A stretch of 64,000 nucleotides of DNA, taken from NCBI RefSeq assembly GCF_001442615.1, contig NZ_LMXN01000012.1:62001-126000 (forward strand). Direction: 5' to 3'. The notes under the pieces are model-generated. The model saw only the letters and a program-made list of their open reading frames with translations. It was not told the origin of the DNA and searched no databases. The stretch is from Algoriphagus resistens. GTDB lineage: Bacteria > Bacteroidota > Bacteroidia > Cytophagales > Cyclobacteriaceae. This document shows, one piece after another, positions 7,848-16,207 of the stretch. Every line of letters begins with the position of its first letter. Position 1 is the stretch's first letter. Made by a program: the position numbers and the translations under genes.

Positions 7848-10025
7848 GTGGAAGAAAAAGTAAAAGCAGATCTTAAAAAAATCTTTGGATTCAGCCAATT
7901 TCGCGGAAACCAGGAATTGATCGTTGACAATTTGCTAAATAAGCGAAATACATTCGTCATAATGCCTACGGGCGCTGGCAAATCCCTGTGCTATCAATTG
8001 CCGGCTGTTATAAAAGAGGGTACTGCGATAGTCATCTCCCCTTTGATAGCTTTGATGAAAAATCAGGTGGATCAATTACAGGCTTTGGGGATCAATGCCC
8101 ACTTTCTGAACTCGACCTTGAATAAATCAGAAGCTACCCGGGTAAAAGGTGAAGTGCTCAAGAAGAAAACAAAACTTCTATACGTTGCACCGGAATCTTT
8201 GACCAAAGAAGAAAATGTCGCATTTCTTAAATCCGCTGAGCTTAGCTTTGTGGCAATTGATGAAGCGCACTGCATCTCCGAGTGGGGACATGATTTCCGG
8301 CCTGAATACCGAAGGATCAAATCAATAATTGCCCAGATTGCGCCTAACTTGCCGATTATCGCGCTTACTGCCACTGCTACACCAAAAGTGCAGCAGGATA
8401 TTCAGCGCAATCTTCAGATGGAGGAAGCCGATTTATTCAAGTCTTCTTTTAACCGAACAAACCTTTTCTATGAGGTCCGTCCCAAAGTTAAGAACGATTC
8501 GAAGAAAGATCTGATCAAATTTATCAAAGGGCACAAGGGAAAATCCGGAATCATCTACTGTCTCAGCCGCAAAAAAGTTGAGGAAATCGCCCAACTACTC
8601 AAAGTAAATCAGGTTAATGCCGCTCCTTATCATGCAGGATTGGATTCTTCGGTGAGAATTAAAACCCAGGATGATTTCCTCAATGAAGAGCTGGATGTGA
8701 TAGTAGCCACTATTGCATTCGGAATGGGGATAGATAAGCCTGATGTGCGCTATGTGATCCACTACGATGTCCCAAAATCTCTCGAAGGATATTATCAGGA
8801 AACAGGCAGAGCTGGCCGTGATGGTCTGGAGGGGCATTGCCTCATGTTTTACAGATACGAAGACATCATAAAACTCGACAAATTCAACAAGGACAAACCT
8901 GTCACAGAACGGGAAAACGCTAAAATCCTCCTGCAGGAAATGGCTGCTTATTCGGAGACCGGCGTATGCAGAAGGAAATTTATCCTCAATTACTTCGGGG
9001 AGACAATGGATGATGATTGTGGCTTTTGCGACAACTGTAAGCGAAACCGCCCGACTTTCGAGGGGATGGATATGGTAATTACCGTGCTGGAAGCAGCGCA
9101 GCAAACCAATGAACGTTTTGGTCTGGATCACTTGGTAAAGGTAATCGTGGGTGAATCTACTGATTATGTCCTTAGCTATTCCCATGACAAACTTCCGGTT
9201 TTTGGAAAAGGAAAAGAAACTTCTCAGAAAACCTGGATCGGAGTGATACGTCAGGTGATGATCCTGAATATGCTTGAAAAGGATATAGATAATTATGGCG
9301 TACTCAAATTAACACCTAAAGGCAGGGACTTTCTTGAAGCCCCTTTTGCACTTGAGCTGCATTATGATCACGACTTCGCCGCAGAAGTGGAAACCGGACA
9401 AGCGGAAATAGACATCAGTACCGGGATTTCCTATGACGAGAAGCTATTTGAGCTCCTGAAAGCAGAGCGGAAAAAAGTCGCCCGCTCTAAAGGACTCCCC
9501 CCGTATGTCATCTTTCAGGACCCTTCATTGGAAGAAATGGCAACCGTATATCCTACCACACGCGAAGAGCTCGCTCAAATCATTGGCGTTGGTATGGGAA
9601 AAGTCGTTAAATTCGGGTCTTCATTCTTGAAATTAATTGCTAACTACGTAGAAGAGAATGAGATTGAGACCGCTTCAGATGTAGTAGTCAAATCATCTGG
9701 AACTAGATCCAAAGTAAAAATTTCAATAATCCAGCAAATCGACCGCAAGGTAGGCTTGGATGAGGTAGCAGAAAACCTCAACATGAGTATGAGTGACCTG
9801 CTTCATGAAATAGAGCAGATCATTTATAGCGGAACTAAACTAAATATAGATTACTATATAGAAGCCATTATGGACGAAGATCGGGAGGATATGCTCCACG
9901 ATTACTTCATGAATGCTTCTAGTGATCAGATCAAAGCAGCTTTAGATGAGCTTGAGGAGGAAGACTTTGCAGAAGATGAATTGCGGGTCTATCGGATCAA
10001 ATTCATCTCTGAGCATGCGAATTAA
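7848..10025 (+). CDS. recQ: ATP-dependent DNA helicase RecQ
   Basis: A 725-residue 3'-5' DNA helicase for recombination and repair. Helicase motifs in order: motif 0 FGFSQFRGNQELIV, Walker A MPTGAGKSLCYQLP, DEAH box AIDEAHCISEWGHDFRPEYR, motif III ALTATAT, and motif VI YYQETGRAGRDG. The RecQ zinc-binding region follows (CRRKFILNYFGE, then DDDCGFCDNC), then the RQC winged helix, an HRDC domain (EELAQIIGVG region) and a C-terminal helical extension often seen in Bacteroidota RecQ. The start is a GTG at 7848; no ATG fits the conserved N-terminus. It is divergent from the kdsD-manC unit and lies 14 bases before purD. Confidence 0.95.
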   Translation: MEEKVKADLKKIFGFSQFRGNQELIVDNLLNKRNTFVIMPTGAGKSLCYQLPAVIKEGTAIVISPLIALMKNQVDQLQALGINAHFLNSTLNKSEATRVKGEVLKKKTKLLYVAPESLTKEENVAFLKSAELSFVAIDEAHCISEWGHDFRPEYRRIKSIIAQIAPNLPIIALTATATPKVQQDIQRNLQMEEADLFKSSFNRTNLFYEVRPKVKNDSKKDLIKFIKGHKGKSGIIYCLSRKKVEEIAQLLKVNQVNAAPYHAGLDSSVRIKTQDDFLNEELDVIVATIAFGMGIDKPDVRYVIHYDVPKSLEGYYQETGRAGRDGLEGHCLMFYRYEDIIKLDKFNKDKPVTERENAKILLQEMAAYSETGVCRRKFILNYFGETMDDDCGFCDNCKRNRPTFEGMDMVITVLEAAQQTNERFGLDHLVKVIVGESTDYVLSYSHDKLPVFGKGKETSQKTWIGVIRQVMILNMLEKDIDNYGVLKLTPKGRDFLEAPFALELHYDHDFAAEVETGQAEIDISTGISYDEKLFELLKAERKKVARSKGLPPYVIFQDPSLEEMATVYPTTREELAQIIGVGMGKVVKFGSSFLKLIANYVEENEIETASDVVVKSSGTRSKVKISIIQQIDRKVGLDEVAENLNMSMSDLLHEIEQIIYSGTKLNIDYYIEAIMDEDREDMLHDYFMNASSDQIKAALDELEEEDFAEDELRVYRIKFISEHAN

Positions 10026-10039
10026 CTTGAATTGAGTCA

Positions 10040-11326
10040 ATGAATATACTCTTATTAGGGAGCGGAGGCAGAGAACATGCTTTCGCCTGGAAGATCGTAC
10101 AAAGCTCCGGCTGTACCCAATTATATGTAGCTCCCGGTAACGCCGGCACAGAAAGTATAGCTACCAATGTCGAAATCAGCATTACTGATTTTGATGCAAT
10201 CAGGGATTTTATCACCTCAAAAAGTATCGACCTTGTAGTCATCGGACCTGAAGAGCCCTTGGTAAAGGGAATCGTAGATTACCTTCAAAACCAATCTGAA
10301 ACTGCAGCTATCCCAGTCGTGGGGCCATCTCAACTTGGCGCTACGCTGGAAGGGAGTAAGGACTTTTCCAAACGTTTCATGCAGCGGAACAACGTTCCTA
10401 CTGCAGCTTATGAGACCTTCACCGCAGATCAATTGGAAGCCGGTCTGGCTTATTTGGACACCCAAAAGCTACCTATTGTACTAAAAGCAGATGGACTTGC
10501 AGCTGGCAAAGGAGTGCTTATTTGCCTGACACTTGAAGAGGCAAAAGCTTCTTTGAAGGAGATGCTTTTGGATCAGAAATTTGGCGAAGCCTCCTCAAAA
10601 GTGGTCATTGAAGAGTTCCTGACCGGAATAGAACTTTCCGTTTTTGTAGCCACGGATGGAAAAAACTATAAAATTTTACCGGAGGCGAAAGATTATAAAC
10701 GCATAGGCGAAGGAGATACAGGGCTCAATACCGGAGGTATGGGAGCTGTGAGTCCGGTTATTTTCGCAGACGAAGCTTTTATGAACAAAGTGGAAGAGCT
10801 TGTTGTCAAGCCCACAGTTGAAGGACTCGCAAAGGAAAACATTCCCTACAAGGGATTCTTATTTATAGGTCTCATGAACAAGGATGGGGAACCACATGTG
10901 ATTGAATACAATGTACGCATGGGTGATCCTGAAACTGAGGCGGTTCTACCAAGAATTGAGAGTGATTTCCTGGCATTGCTTCATGGCATTGGCACGGGAA
11001 CACTGGGTTCTTATGAACTGAAAATCTCTCCTGATTATGCTACTACAGTGGTCATGGTCAGTGGCGGATATCCCGGTTCCTACGAAAAAGGAAAAATCAT
11101 CTCTCTCCCTGATTCCGTGGAAGGCGCGGAGATTTTCCATGCTGGAACAGGCAGAAATGAACACGGGGAATTGACCAATCAGGGTGGTCGGGTAATTGCG
11201 GTAACCGGCAAAGGTGAGTCATTGCAGGAAGCGCTGAGCAATGCATTTACAACGGTCAAGGGGATCAGTTGGGATCAGGCCTACTACCGCAAGGATATCG
11301 GAATGGATATTCTGAACTTAATGTAA
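10040..11326 (+). CDS. purD: Phosphoribosylamine-glycine ligase (GAR synthetase)
   Basis: A 428-residue ATP-grasp enzyme that joins phosphoribosylamine and glycine, the second step of de novo purine synthesis. Visible motifs: MNILLLGSGGREHAFAWKI at the N-terminus, APGNAGTESIA, VVIGPEEPLVKGI, GSKDFSKRFM, the ATP-grasp stretch VLKADGLAAGKGV, LNTGGMGAVSPV and IEYNVRMGDPETEAVLPRI. Length is normal for PurD. It follows recQ closely and precedes the RicT-like gene by about 40 bases, so read-through from recQ is possible. Confidence 0.95.
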   Translation: MNILLLGSGGREHAFAWKIVQSSGCTQLYVAPGNAGTESIATNVEISITDFDAIRDFITSKSIDLVVIGPEEPLVKGIVDYLQNQSETAAIPVVGPSQLGATLEGSKDFSKRFMQRNNVPTAAYETFTADQLEAGLAYLDTQKLPIVLKADGLAAGKGVLICLTLEEAKASLKEMLLDQKFGEASSKVVIEEFLTGIELSVFVATDGKNYKILPEAKDYKRIGEGDTGLNTGGMGAVSPVIFADEAFMNKVEELVVKPTVEGLAKENIPYKGFLFIGLMNKDGEPHVIEYNVRMGDPETEAVLPRIESDFLALLHGIGTGTLGSYELKISPDYATTVVMVSGGYPGSYEKGKIISLPDSVEGAEIFHAGTGRNEHGELTNQGGRVIAVTGKGESLQEALSNAFTTVKGISWDQAYYRKDIGMDILNLM

Positions 11327-11368
11327 TTAAACCCAAAACTAACCAGGGCTTTGCCCTGTCTATATATT

Positions 11369-12874
11369 ATGTCTGGATGTAGCACATGCTCAACTTCCTC
11401 AGGAGGAACCGGAGGCTGCCAAAGTAACGGCACTTGCGGTACGAGCGACTGTAATAAAATGAATGTATTCGATTGGCTATCTCACATGGGGATACCCGAG
11501 GTGGACAACTTTGATATCGTAGAAGTGAAATTCAAGGGGGGAAGAAAGGAATACTATCGTAATGTAGATTTTCTATCCTTAACTACTGGTGATCCAGTCG
11601 TCGTGGATGTCCCAAGTGGACATCATATTGGCTACGTATCGCTTCAAGGGGAGCTTGTCCGTCTTCAAATGCAAAAAAGAAAAATCAGGAATGATGATGA
11701 AATCCTGAGAATATACCGTGTTGCCAATCAAAAGGACATGGAGAAATGGGGAGAAGCTCAAAACAGGGAAATTCCTACGCTGTATAGATGCCGGCAAATC
11801 GTAGAAGAATTGGGGTTGAAGATGAAAATGTCTGACATTGAATATCAGGCCGATAATTCTAAGGCTACCTTCTACTACTCTGCAGATGACCGTGTCGATT
11901 TCCGAGAATTGATTAAAGTTCTCGCAGGGGAATTCAGAATCCGTGTGGAAATGCGTCAGATCAGCCTTCGTCAGGAAGCAGGAAGACTTGGTGGAATCGG
12001 AGTGTGTGGCAGAGAGCTTTGTTGTTCTACCTGGTTGGTTGATTTCAAAAATGTAAGCACCTCTGCAGCCAGGTATCAGAATCTCTCCCTGAATCCCGGG
12101 AAACTGAGCGGACAATGCGGCAGGCTGAAATGCTGCCTCAATTATGAGCTGGACACCTATATGGACGCAATCAAGGATATCCCCTCTATTGACCGTCCGT
12201 TGCAAACAGAATCCGGCCCTGCCAAACTTCAGAAAACGGATATCTTCCGTAAGCTCATGTGGTTTAGTTACAATAACGACAACGACTGGCATAGCATCAC
12301 ATGCGAGCGGGTGAAAGAAATCCAGGCAATTAACGAAAAAGGCAAAAAGGTCTTTACACTTCAGTACAATGAAGCTTCTGAAATAGAAGATTTAGCTGCC
12401 AAATCAACTCGTGAACTCGAGCTTTTAGATAAGAAATTTGCCAGCTCAAGTCCTAAACGCAAGAAAAAACCACGTCCCCAAAACAGAAATTCTGGAGGAA
12501 ACAGAAACCAACAAGCTTCTAACAAACCCGATTCGAAACCAAACAAACCTGAAAGGCAACAGAATACTCCCCAGAGCGCTAACCAGGGGCCAAGACCAGT
12601 GGGAGATCAACCAAAAAAACGCAGAAATAACAAAAACAGAAACAAGCCTAAAAATCCCGAAGCGAATTCGGGACAGACAGCTTCTCCCCAATCTCAGCAG
12701 CCTAAAGCACAGAATGCCTCCCCAAAAAGACAAAATGTGCAAAAGCCAAAAGGTAATGATGGAAATGCAGCAAATATAAATTCAGGAGGTGCTAAGCCTA
12801 AACCACAAGGAAAAAAGAAATTTCCACCTAGAAAAAACCAGGGTCCAAATCCAACTAAACCAGAGAATGAATAA
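11369..12874 (+). CDS. PSP1-domain/RicT-like protein with cysteine-rich head and low-complexity tail
   Basis: A 501-residue cytoplasmic protein from the ATG at 11369 (an in-frame TTG lies 18 bases earlier). It has three parts. The head has six Cys in CSTCSTSSGGTGGC and nearby. The middle (about 30-300) is the PSP1/RicT (YaaT) core with the cysteine motifs GVCGRELCC and SGQCGRLKCC. The tail (about 350-501) is Lys/Asn/Pro/Gln-rich and probably disordered. In Bacillus subtilis RicT belongs to the Ric complex that binds Fe-S clusters and promotes RNA processing and phosphorelay; here the role is inferred. Its end overlaps gldH by eight bases (ATGAATAA), an arrangement I recall from other Bacteroidota. 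Confidence 0.85.
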   Translation: MSGCSTCSTSSGGTGGCQSNGTCGTSDCNKMNVFDWLSHMGIPEVDNFDIVEVKFKGGRKEYYRNVDFLSLTTGDPVVVDVPSGHHIGYVSLQGELVRLQMQKRKIRNDDEILRIYRVANQKDMEKWGEAQNREIPTLYRCRQIVEELGLKMKMSDIEYQADNSKATFYYSADDRVDFRELIKVLAGEFRIRVEMRQISLRQEAGRLGGIGVCGRELCCSTWLVDFKNVSTSAARYQNLSLNPGKLSGQCGRLKCCLNYELDTYMDAIKDIPSIDRPLQTESGPAKLQKTDIFRKLMWFSYNNDNDWHSITCERVKEIQAINEKGKKVFTLQYNEASEIEDLAAKSTRELELLDKKFASSSPKRKKKPRPQNRNSGGNRNQQASNKPDSKPNKPERQQNTPQSANQGPRPVGDQPKKRRNNKNRNKPKNPEANSGQTASPQSQQPKAQNASPKRQNVQKPKGNDGNAANINSGGAKPKPQGKKKFPPRKNQGPNPTKPENE

Positions 12875-13322
12875 GGTAAAGCGCTACCTGTTTCTATTAC
12901 TGTTTCCCGTGGCCGGTGCTTGCACAGACGGGCGGATCTACGAGGATTTCCAAAGTCTCCCTAATCAAAACTGGGGCATCAAAGATAGCCTTGTTTTCGA
13001 GTTGGGAGATACGAAACTGATTAATTCGCCTAATTTACTAGCGGTGAAATTTAACGAAGAATATGCCTTTTCGAACTGCTACCTGAGGATAATCAGTAAG
13101 GATTCATCAGACGTTATTTTGGACAATAAACTGGTTAACATCATGCTGTTTGATCAGAAATCCGGTGAGCCTTTGGGAGAAGGGTTTGGTAATTCTTACA
13201 CGCGTTATGACACACTCCCCTTCTTCTTTGATCAGCATACTAAAAGCGTTACAATTTTGCAGTATATGCGTCAGGAACAATTGCCCGGAATAGAAGCGAT
13301 CGGCATAAAGATATTGAAGTAG
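12867..13322 (+). CDS. gldH: Gliding motility lipoprotein GldH
   Basis: A 151-residue lipoprotein. The start ATG at 12867 overlaps the stop of the RicT-like gene and gives a short lipoprotein signal (MNKVKRYLFLLLFPVAGAC, acylated Cys at residue 19). The body (YEDFQSLPNQNWGIKDSLVFE, then LRIISKDSSDVILDNKLVNIMLF, GEPLGEGFGNSYTRYDTLPFFF and QYMRQEQLPGIEAIGIKI) matches GldH, needed for gliding in Flavobacterium johnsoniae but also widespread in non-gliding Bacteroidota. Longer in-frame starts upstream would spoil the lipoprotein signal. I see no terminator directly after it. Confidence 0.88.
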   Translation: MNKVKRYLFLLLFPVAGACTDGRIYEDFQSLPNQNWGIKDSLVFELGDTKLINSPNLLAVKFNEEYAFSNCYLRIISKDSSDVILDNKLVNIMLFDQKSGEPLGEGFGNSYTRYDTLPFFFDQHTKSVTILQYMRQEQLPGIEAIGIKILK

Positions 13323-13334
13323 AGTCCAGATTGA

Positions 13335-13480
13335 TTCAGAAATTCATATTCCCCACAGATTTGTGCAGATCATTTCAAGAAATCCATGAATCTAATTTGA
13401 TAGGAAAAATCAAAATCTCTGGAAATCTCCGGGCTTTTTCTGTGTTTATCCGCAGGAAAAGAACCACTGTAATCAGTAAG
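13335..13480. repeat. Intergenic stretch resembling a decayed dispersed repeat
   Basis: The non-coding stretch after gldH holds runs such as CACAGATTTGTGCAGAT and, in rough inverse, AATCTCTGGAAATCTCCGG and TTTATCCGCAGG. This is similar in flavour to the degenerate 'GCAGATT' intergenic repeats seen in many Bacteroidota genomes. No second copy is visible here, so the call is weak. Confidence 0.25.
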
Positions 13481-13490
13481 ATTTAAAGTC

Positions 13491-13943
13491 CTATTTCAGC
13501 TCTTTCTTAAAACATATACTATTCTCAATTCCTTTGTATTGTGCATAATTCGGGATGAGGGAGTAGCCTCTCTTTTTATAGAATGCTACCGCTTCCACTT
13601 GTCTCTTTCCCGTTTCGAGGACGCAACTTTTATACCCCAGTTGGGCAGTCCAATCCTCCAATTCTGCCAAAACCCTGGAAGCCAAGCCCTTATTCCTGAC
13701 CTGAGGTAAAGTAAACATACGTTTCACTTCCATAGCTTCTGAATCAAATTCTTTGATAGCCCCACAAGCCACCGGAATCCCATCCTCAAAGCCAACGACT
13801 ACATTCTTCAGCATGGCTATAGTATTGAATTGATTGTAAAAATCGTGCTCCCTGCCATCCTTTTCTGCAAGATATGCGTCCAGTAGCTTTACCAACGCTA
13901 CAAAATCCGGATTGGAAGAGTCCGTGCGAGTGAGTGTGATCAT
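13491..13943 (-). CDS. GNAT-family N-acetyltransferase
   Basis: A 150-residue acetyltransferase of the GNAT fold. The acetyl-CoA binding motif A is visible as VKRMFTLPQVRNKGLASRVLAELE (Q/RxxGxG/A type), followed by CVLETGKRQVEAVAFYKKRGY in motif B. A preceding strand (VACGAIKEFDSEAMEVKRM) completes the fold. It uses acetyl-CoA to modify a small molecule or peptide amine; the substrate is not evident. It is a single gene on the minus strand, separated from the upstream isomerase gene by a hairpin. Confidence 0.85.
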   Translation of the reverse strand: MITLTRTDSSNPDFVALVKLLDAYLAEKDGREHDFYNQFNTIAMLKNVVVGFEDGIPVACGAIKEFDSEAMEVKRMFTLPQVRNKGLASRVLAELEDWTAQLGYKSCVLETGKRQVEAVAFYKKRGYSLIPNYAQYKGIENSICFKKELK

Positions 13944-13959
13944 AGGATGAAGATAATTG

Positions 13960-13990
13960 AAAATGGTCTTCCTGTGATAAAGACCATTTT
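13960..13990 (-). terminator. Hairpin terminator after the TIM-barrel isomerase gene
   Basis: Perfect 11-base inverted repeat AAAATGGTCTT/AAGACCATTTT with a 9-base loop. It lies 67 bases past the stop of the isomerase gene and 17 bases before the GNAT start, so it would isolate the two minus-strand genes. Confidence 0.6.
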
Positions 13991-14056
13991 TATAGTGAGT
14001 CTGATGGTTCTTTCTATGCTCTCCTTGTTTCCTGAACCTTTATTCCTTGTTCTAGT

Positions 14057-14908
14057 TCACAGCCCATACTTCTCTCCCATCCCTTTGATCAACTCATATC
14101 CTTTTTCGGCCATTTCCCAAGGTTCGGAGAAATTCCTCCACACCCCGATCGAATTGGCGAAAGCGGGATCGTTCCGGGTAAACCCCTCGATCGTTAACCA
14201 TCCCTTATATTGGATGTCCGCTAGTGCTTCAAATGTCTCATCAAAGTTCACATGTCCAGAACCCGGGGTGCCGCGATCATTCTCGGAGATATGGAAATGC
14301 CCGAGTTGCGGGGCGATGAACTTAATCGCACCGCTCAAGCTCTTCTCCTCGATATTGGCATGGTGCGTATCAAACATCGCCAGTACATTCGGGTGATCCA
14401 CTTTCTTGAGTAAATAAGAGAGCTGCTCCATGGTGTTGCAGAGGTAGCATTCAAAACGGTTCAGCGCCTCAGGAGTCAATAACACGCCGGATTTCTGAGC
14501 GTAATCCCCCATCGCATGCAGGTATTCCGCCGACCAATTGTATTCCTGTTCTAGCGGTTCGCGCGATGCAAACACGGTAAATCCCGAATGAAATGGTCCG
14601 CAAAGCACCGTGGCATTGAGGTCATTTGCCCGGTCAATTACCCATTTGAGTTGTTCTGAGGCAGCAGTCCTGATTTTGGCATCAGCGGAAATCGGGTTGT
14701 GGTCAGCCCCCATCACCGTCACTGCGGTAACTTCCAGTCCTATATCAGCGCAATGCCGTCCTACCAGTTTAAATGATTCTTCTGGTGAACCGCCGATAAA
14801 AAACTCGGCACCGTCGTATCCGATTTCTTTCAGTCGATCCAGAACCGGCAATAAATTCTCAGACATCTCCGCTGACCAGGCCAGCACATTAAATCCTATT
14901 TTGTTCAT
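14057..14908 (-). CDS. Sugar isomerase/epimerase, xylose-isomerase-like TIM barrel (hydroxypyruvate isomerase type)
   Basis: A 283-residue AP-endonuclease-2/xylose-isomerase-like barrel. Metal-site residues can be placed: Glu in LLTPEALNRFE, Asp/His in MFDTHHANIEE, His in LGHFHISENDRGTPGSGHVNF and Glu in WLTIEGFTRND. The phrase FHISENDRGTPGSGH is typical of the D-psicose/tagatose 3-epimerase and hydroxypyruvate isomerase families. It likely moves a carbonyl or epimerises a sugar or short hydroxy-keto acid using a divalent metal. It lies in the same direction as the ThuA gene, with an 85-base gap holding an inverted repeat. The substrate is undetermined. Confidence 0.82.
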   Translation of the reverse strand: MNKIGFNVLAWSAEMSENLLPVLDRLKEIGYDGAEFFIGGSPEESFKLVGRHCADIGLEVTAVTVMGADHNPISADAKIRTAASEQLKWVIDRANDLNATVLCGPFHSGFTVFASREPLEQEYNWSAEYLHAMGDYAQKSGVLLTPEALNRFECYLCNTMEQLSYLLKKVDHPNVLAMFDTHHANIEEKSLSGAIKFIAPQLGHFHISENDRGTPGSGHVNFDETFEALADIQYKGWLTIEGFTRNDPAFANSIGVWRNFSEPWEMAEKGYELIKGMGEKYGL

Positions 14909-14910
14909 AG

Positions 14911-14990
14911 TTAATAGTTGTCAACAGACCACAGACCAGGGTTCACAGCCGCGTATCACTGGACTGTTGACCGTTGCCTGTAGACCGAAA
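14911..14990. repeat. Intergenic GTCAACAG/CTGTTGAC inverted-repeat element
   Basis: The gap between the isomerase and ThuA genes holds GTCAACAG (14920-14927) and its complement CTGTTGAC (14964-14971), plus CCAG/CTGG inside them (14936-14939 and 14959-14962). The rest is monotonous ACCACAGACC and GTAGACCG-like sequence. It looks like the short 'ACAGACC' intergenic repeats found in Cytophagales genomes. No second copy occurs in this window. Confidence 0.4.
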
Positions 14991-14993
14991 ATT

Positions 14994-16016
14994 TCATTTA
15001 AAATCTACTACTCTCATCCCTTTTCTGAAGCTATCAAAGCCAAACATTGTCGGCTCATAATCACCGACAATATCCACAGAAAGCTCCGGCGTAATCACTT
15101 CAGGCATCTCTAGGAGCCAAAAAGCAGAATTCAGAATCAGGCGGCGCATATCCTCTACTTTGAAGTCAAGCGAAGAGCCCAACGTACTGCCCATTACCTT
15201 TCCGGTTTTCCCGCCTTCCAGCGAATATCCTTTTGTCCAGGCAACCGGCATAATTGATTTATCCCACATCAGTGGCGCTTCAGGTGTCATCCCGGCGGTG
15301 GATTGACCGTATAAAAGCACATTGGCCGAGGACGGCAAATTCTTAACCGAATAAACGTCCGTCGGTGCCCAGATATCATCTACCCCCCTCAGAATGGGAT
15401 GGTCTGCATCCCGATCCACTCCGTCTACCAAAACTCTTGTCCCTTCGGATTTATGGATTCCGTGGTGATTGATCCAAGTCTCACCAATTACCTGCTGACC
15501 AAAACCACCTTCCCAACCGGCAACTTTGCTATTCCAGTTCCATTTGGCATAAGGGGAGTCCTGGTCTTTGATGGCAAAAGGATGGGTGGACGTGCGAAGC
15601 GCAATAAACGGCTTGCCGGACTTGAAATAATCCTCCAGATGCTTCATCTGATCCAGAGGCAAATCCCTAAAACGGATCAGCATGATGACCAAATCGGCAT
15701 TTTCCAAATGCTCCAGTCCCGGGATATTGTTCTGATAGCTGGGTACAATGTCGCCGGTTTCAGGTTCGATCGGGAACAACACCGTTGTATTGAATCCATA
15801 ATGTGTGGAAAGGATTTTTGCCATCATCGGCATGGACTCCTCCGAGCGGTACTCATCATCTCCGGAGATGAGCACGACATTCCTGCCTTTGCCTGGTCCA
15901 TCTTTCCCTTCAAACTGCAAGAAGGTTTTGCCATTTTGGGCTGAAGCACAGGAAATTGAGATCGCTGCAACCAAGATCAGTAAAATTGCAGGCTTATTAA
16001 AAGATTGATTAATCAT
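14994..16016 (-). CDS. ThuA-domain exported protein
   Basis: A 340-residue protein with a signal peptide (hydrophobic PAILLILVAAISISCASAQ; a lipobox-like SISC is possible). The body has the ThuA/glutamine-amidotransferase-like fold: NVVLISGDDEYRSEESMPMMAKIL near the start, ADLVIMLIRFRDLP, FKSGKPFIALRTSTHPF and WINHHGIHKSEGTRVLV. ThuA was first seen in the trehalose-utilisation operon of Sinorhizobium; in Bacteroidota such proteins sit with Gfo/Idh/MocA oxidoreductases and sugar isomerases, as here, and the group is thought to act on keto-sugars or glycosides. It is divergent from the Gfo/Idh gene with 191 bases between starts. Confidence 0.85.
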   Translation of the reverse strand: MINQSFNKPAILLILVAAISISCASAQNGKTFLQFEGKDGPGKGRNVVLISGDDEYRSEESMPMMAKILSTHYGFNTTVLFPIEPETGDIVPSYQNNIPGLEHLENADLVIMLIRFRDLPLDQMKHLEDYFKSGKPFIALRTSTHPFAIKDQDSPYAKWNWNSKVAGWEGGFGQQVIGETWINHHGIHKSEGTRVLVDGVDRDADHPILRGVDDIWAPTDVYSVKNLPSSANVLLYGQSTAGMTPEAPLMWDKSIMPVAWTKGYSLEGGKTGKVMGSTLGSSLDFKVEDMRRLILNSAFWLLEMPEVITPELSVDIVGDYEPTMFGFDSFRKGMRVVDFK

Positions 16017-16207
16017 GGTTATTTAGAGAATGAATTTCGGAAAATAGTAAAAGTTTTAAGGGTTTTCGTCCTGTATTCAAATTTCTCTTTCGGTATCGAT
16101 TCCGTTAATTCTTTAGCCTTTCAACAGAAAAATGAAGATACTAGCAATAAAAAATCCCTACTTTCTCATCATAAATACAATTCGCATTCCCAAAAGACCC
16201 TTACAAT

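Noticed and set aside
8595..9185. A 196-codon minus-strand open frame inside recQ
   Set aside because: It is antisense to the zinc-binding region of RecQ, which has firm motifs; the antisense translation has none.
11579..12292. A 237-codon minus-strand open frame inside the RicT-like gene
   Set aside because: It is antisense to the conserved PSP1 core and shows no recognisable domain.
12438..12779. Open frames on both strands across the tail of the RicT-like gene
   Set aside because: They arise from the A-rich, low-complexity Lys/Asn/Pro/Gln coding DNA and have no family resemblance.
13947..14396. A 149-codon open frame on the plus strand
   Set aside because: It lies opposite the end of the isomerase gene and its terminator hairpin, and its translation shows no domain; the minus-strand gene has clear metal-site motifs.
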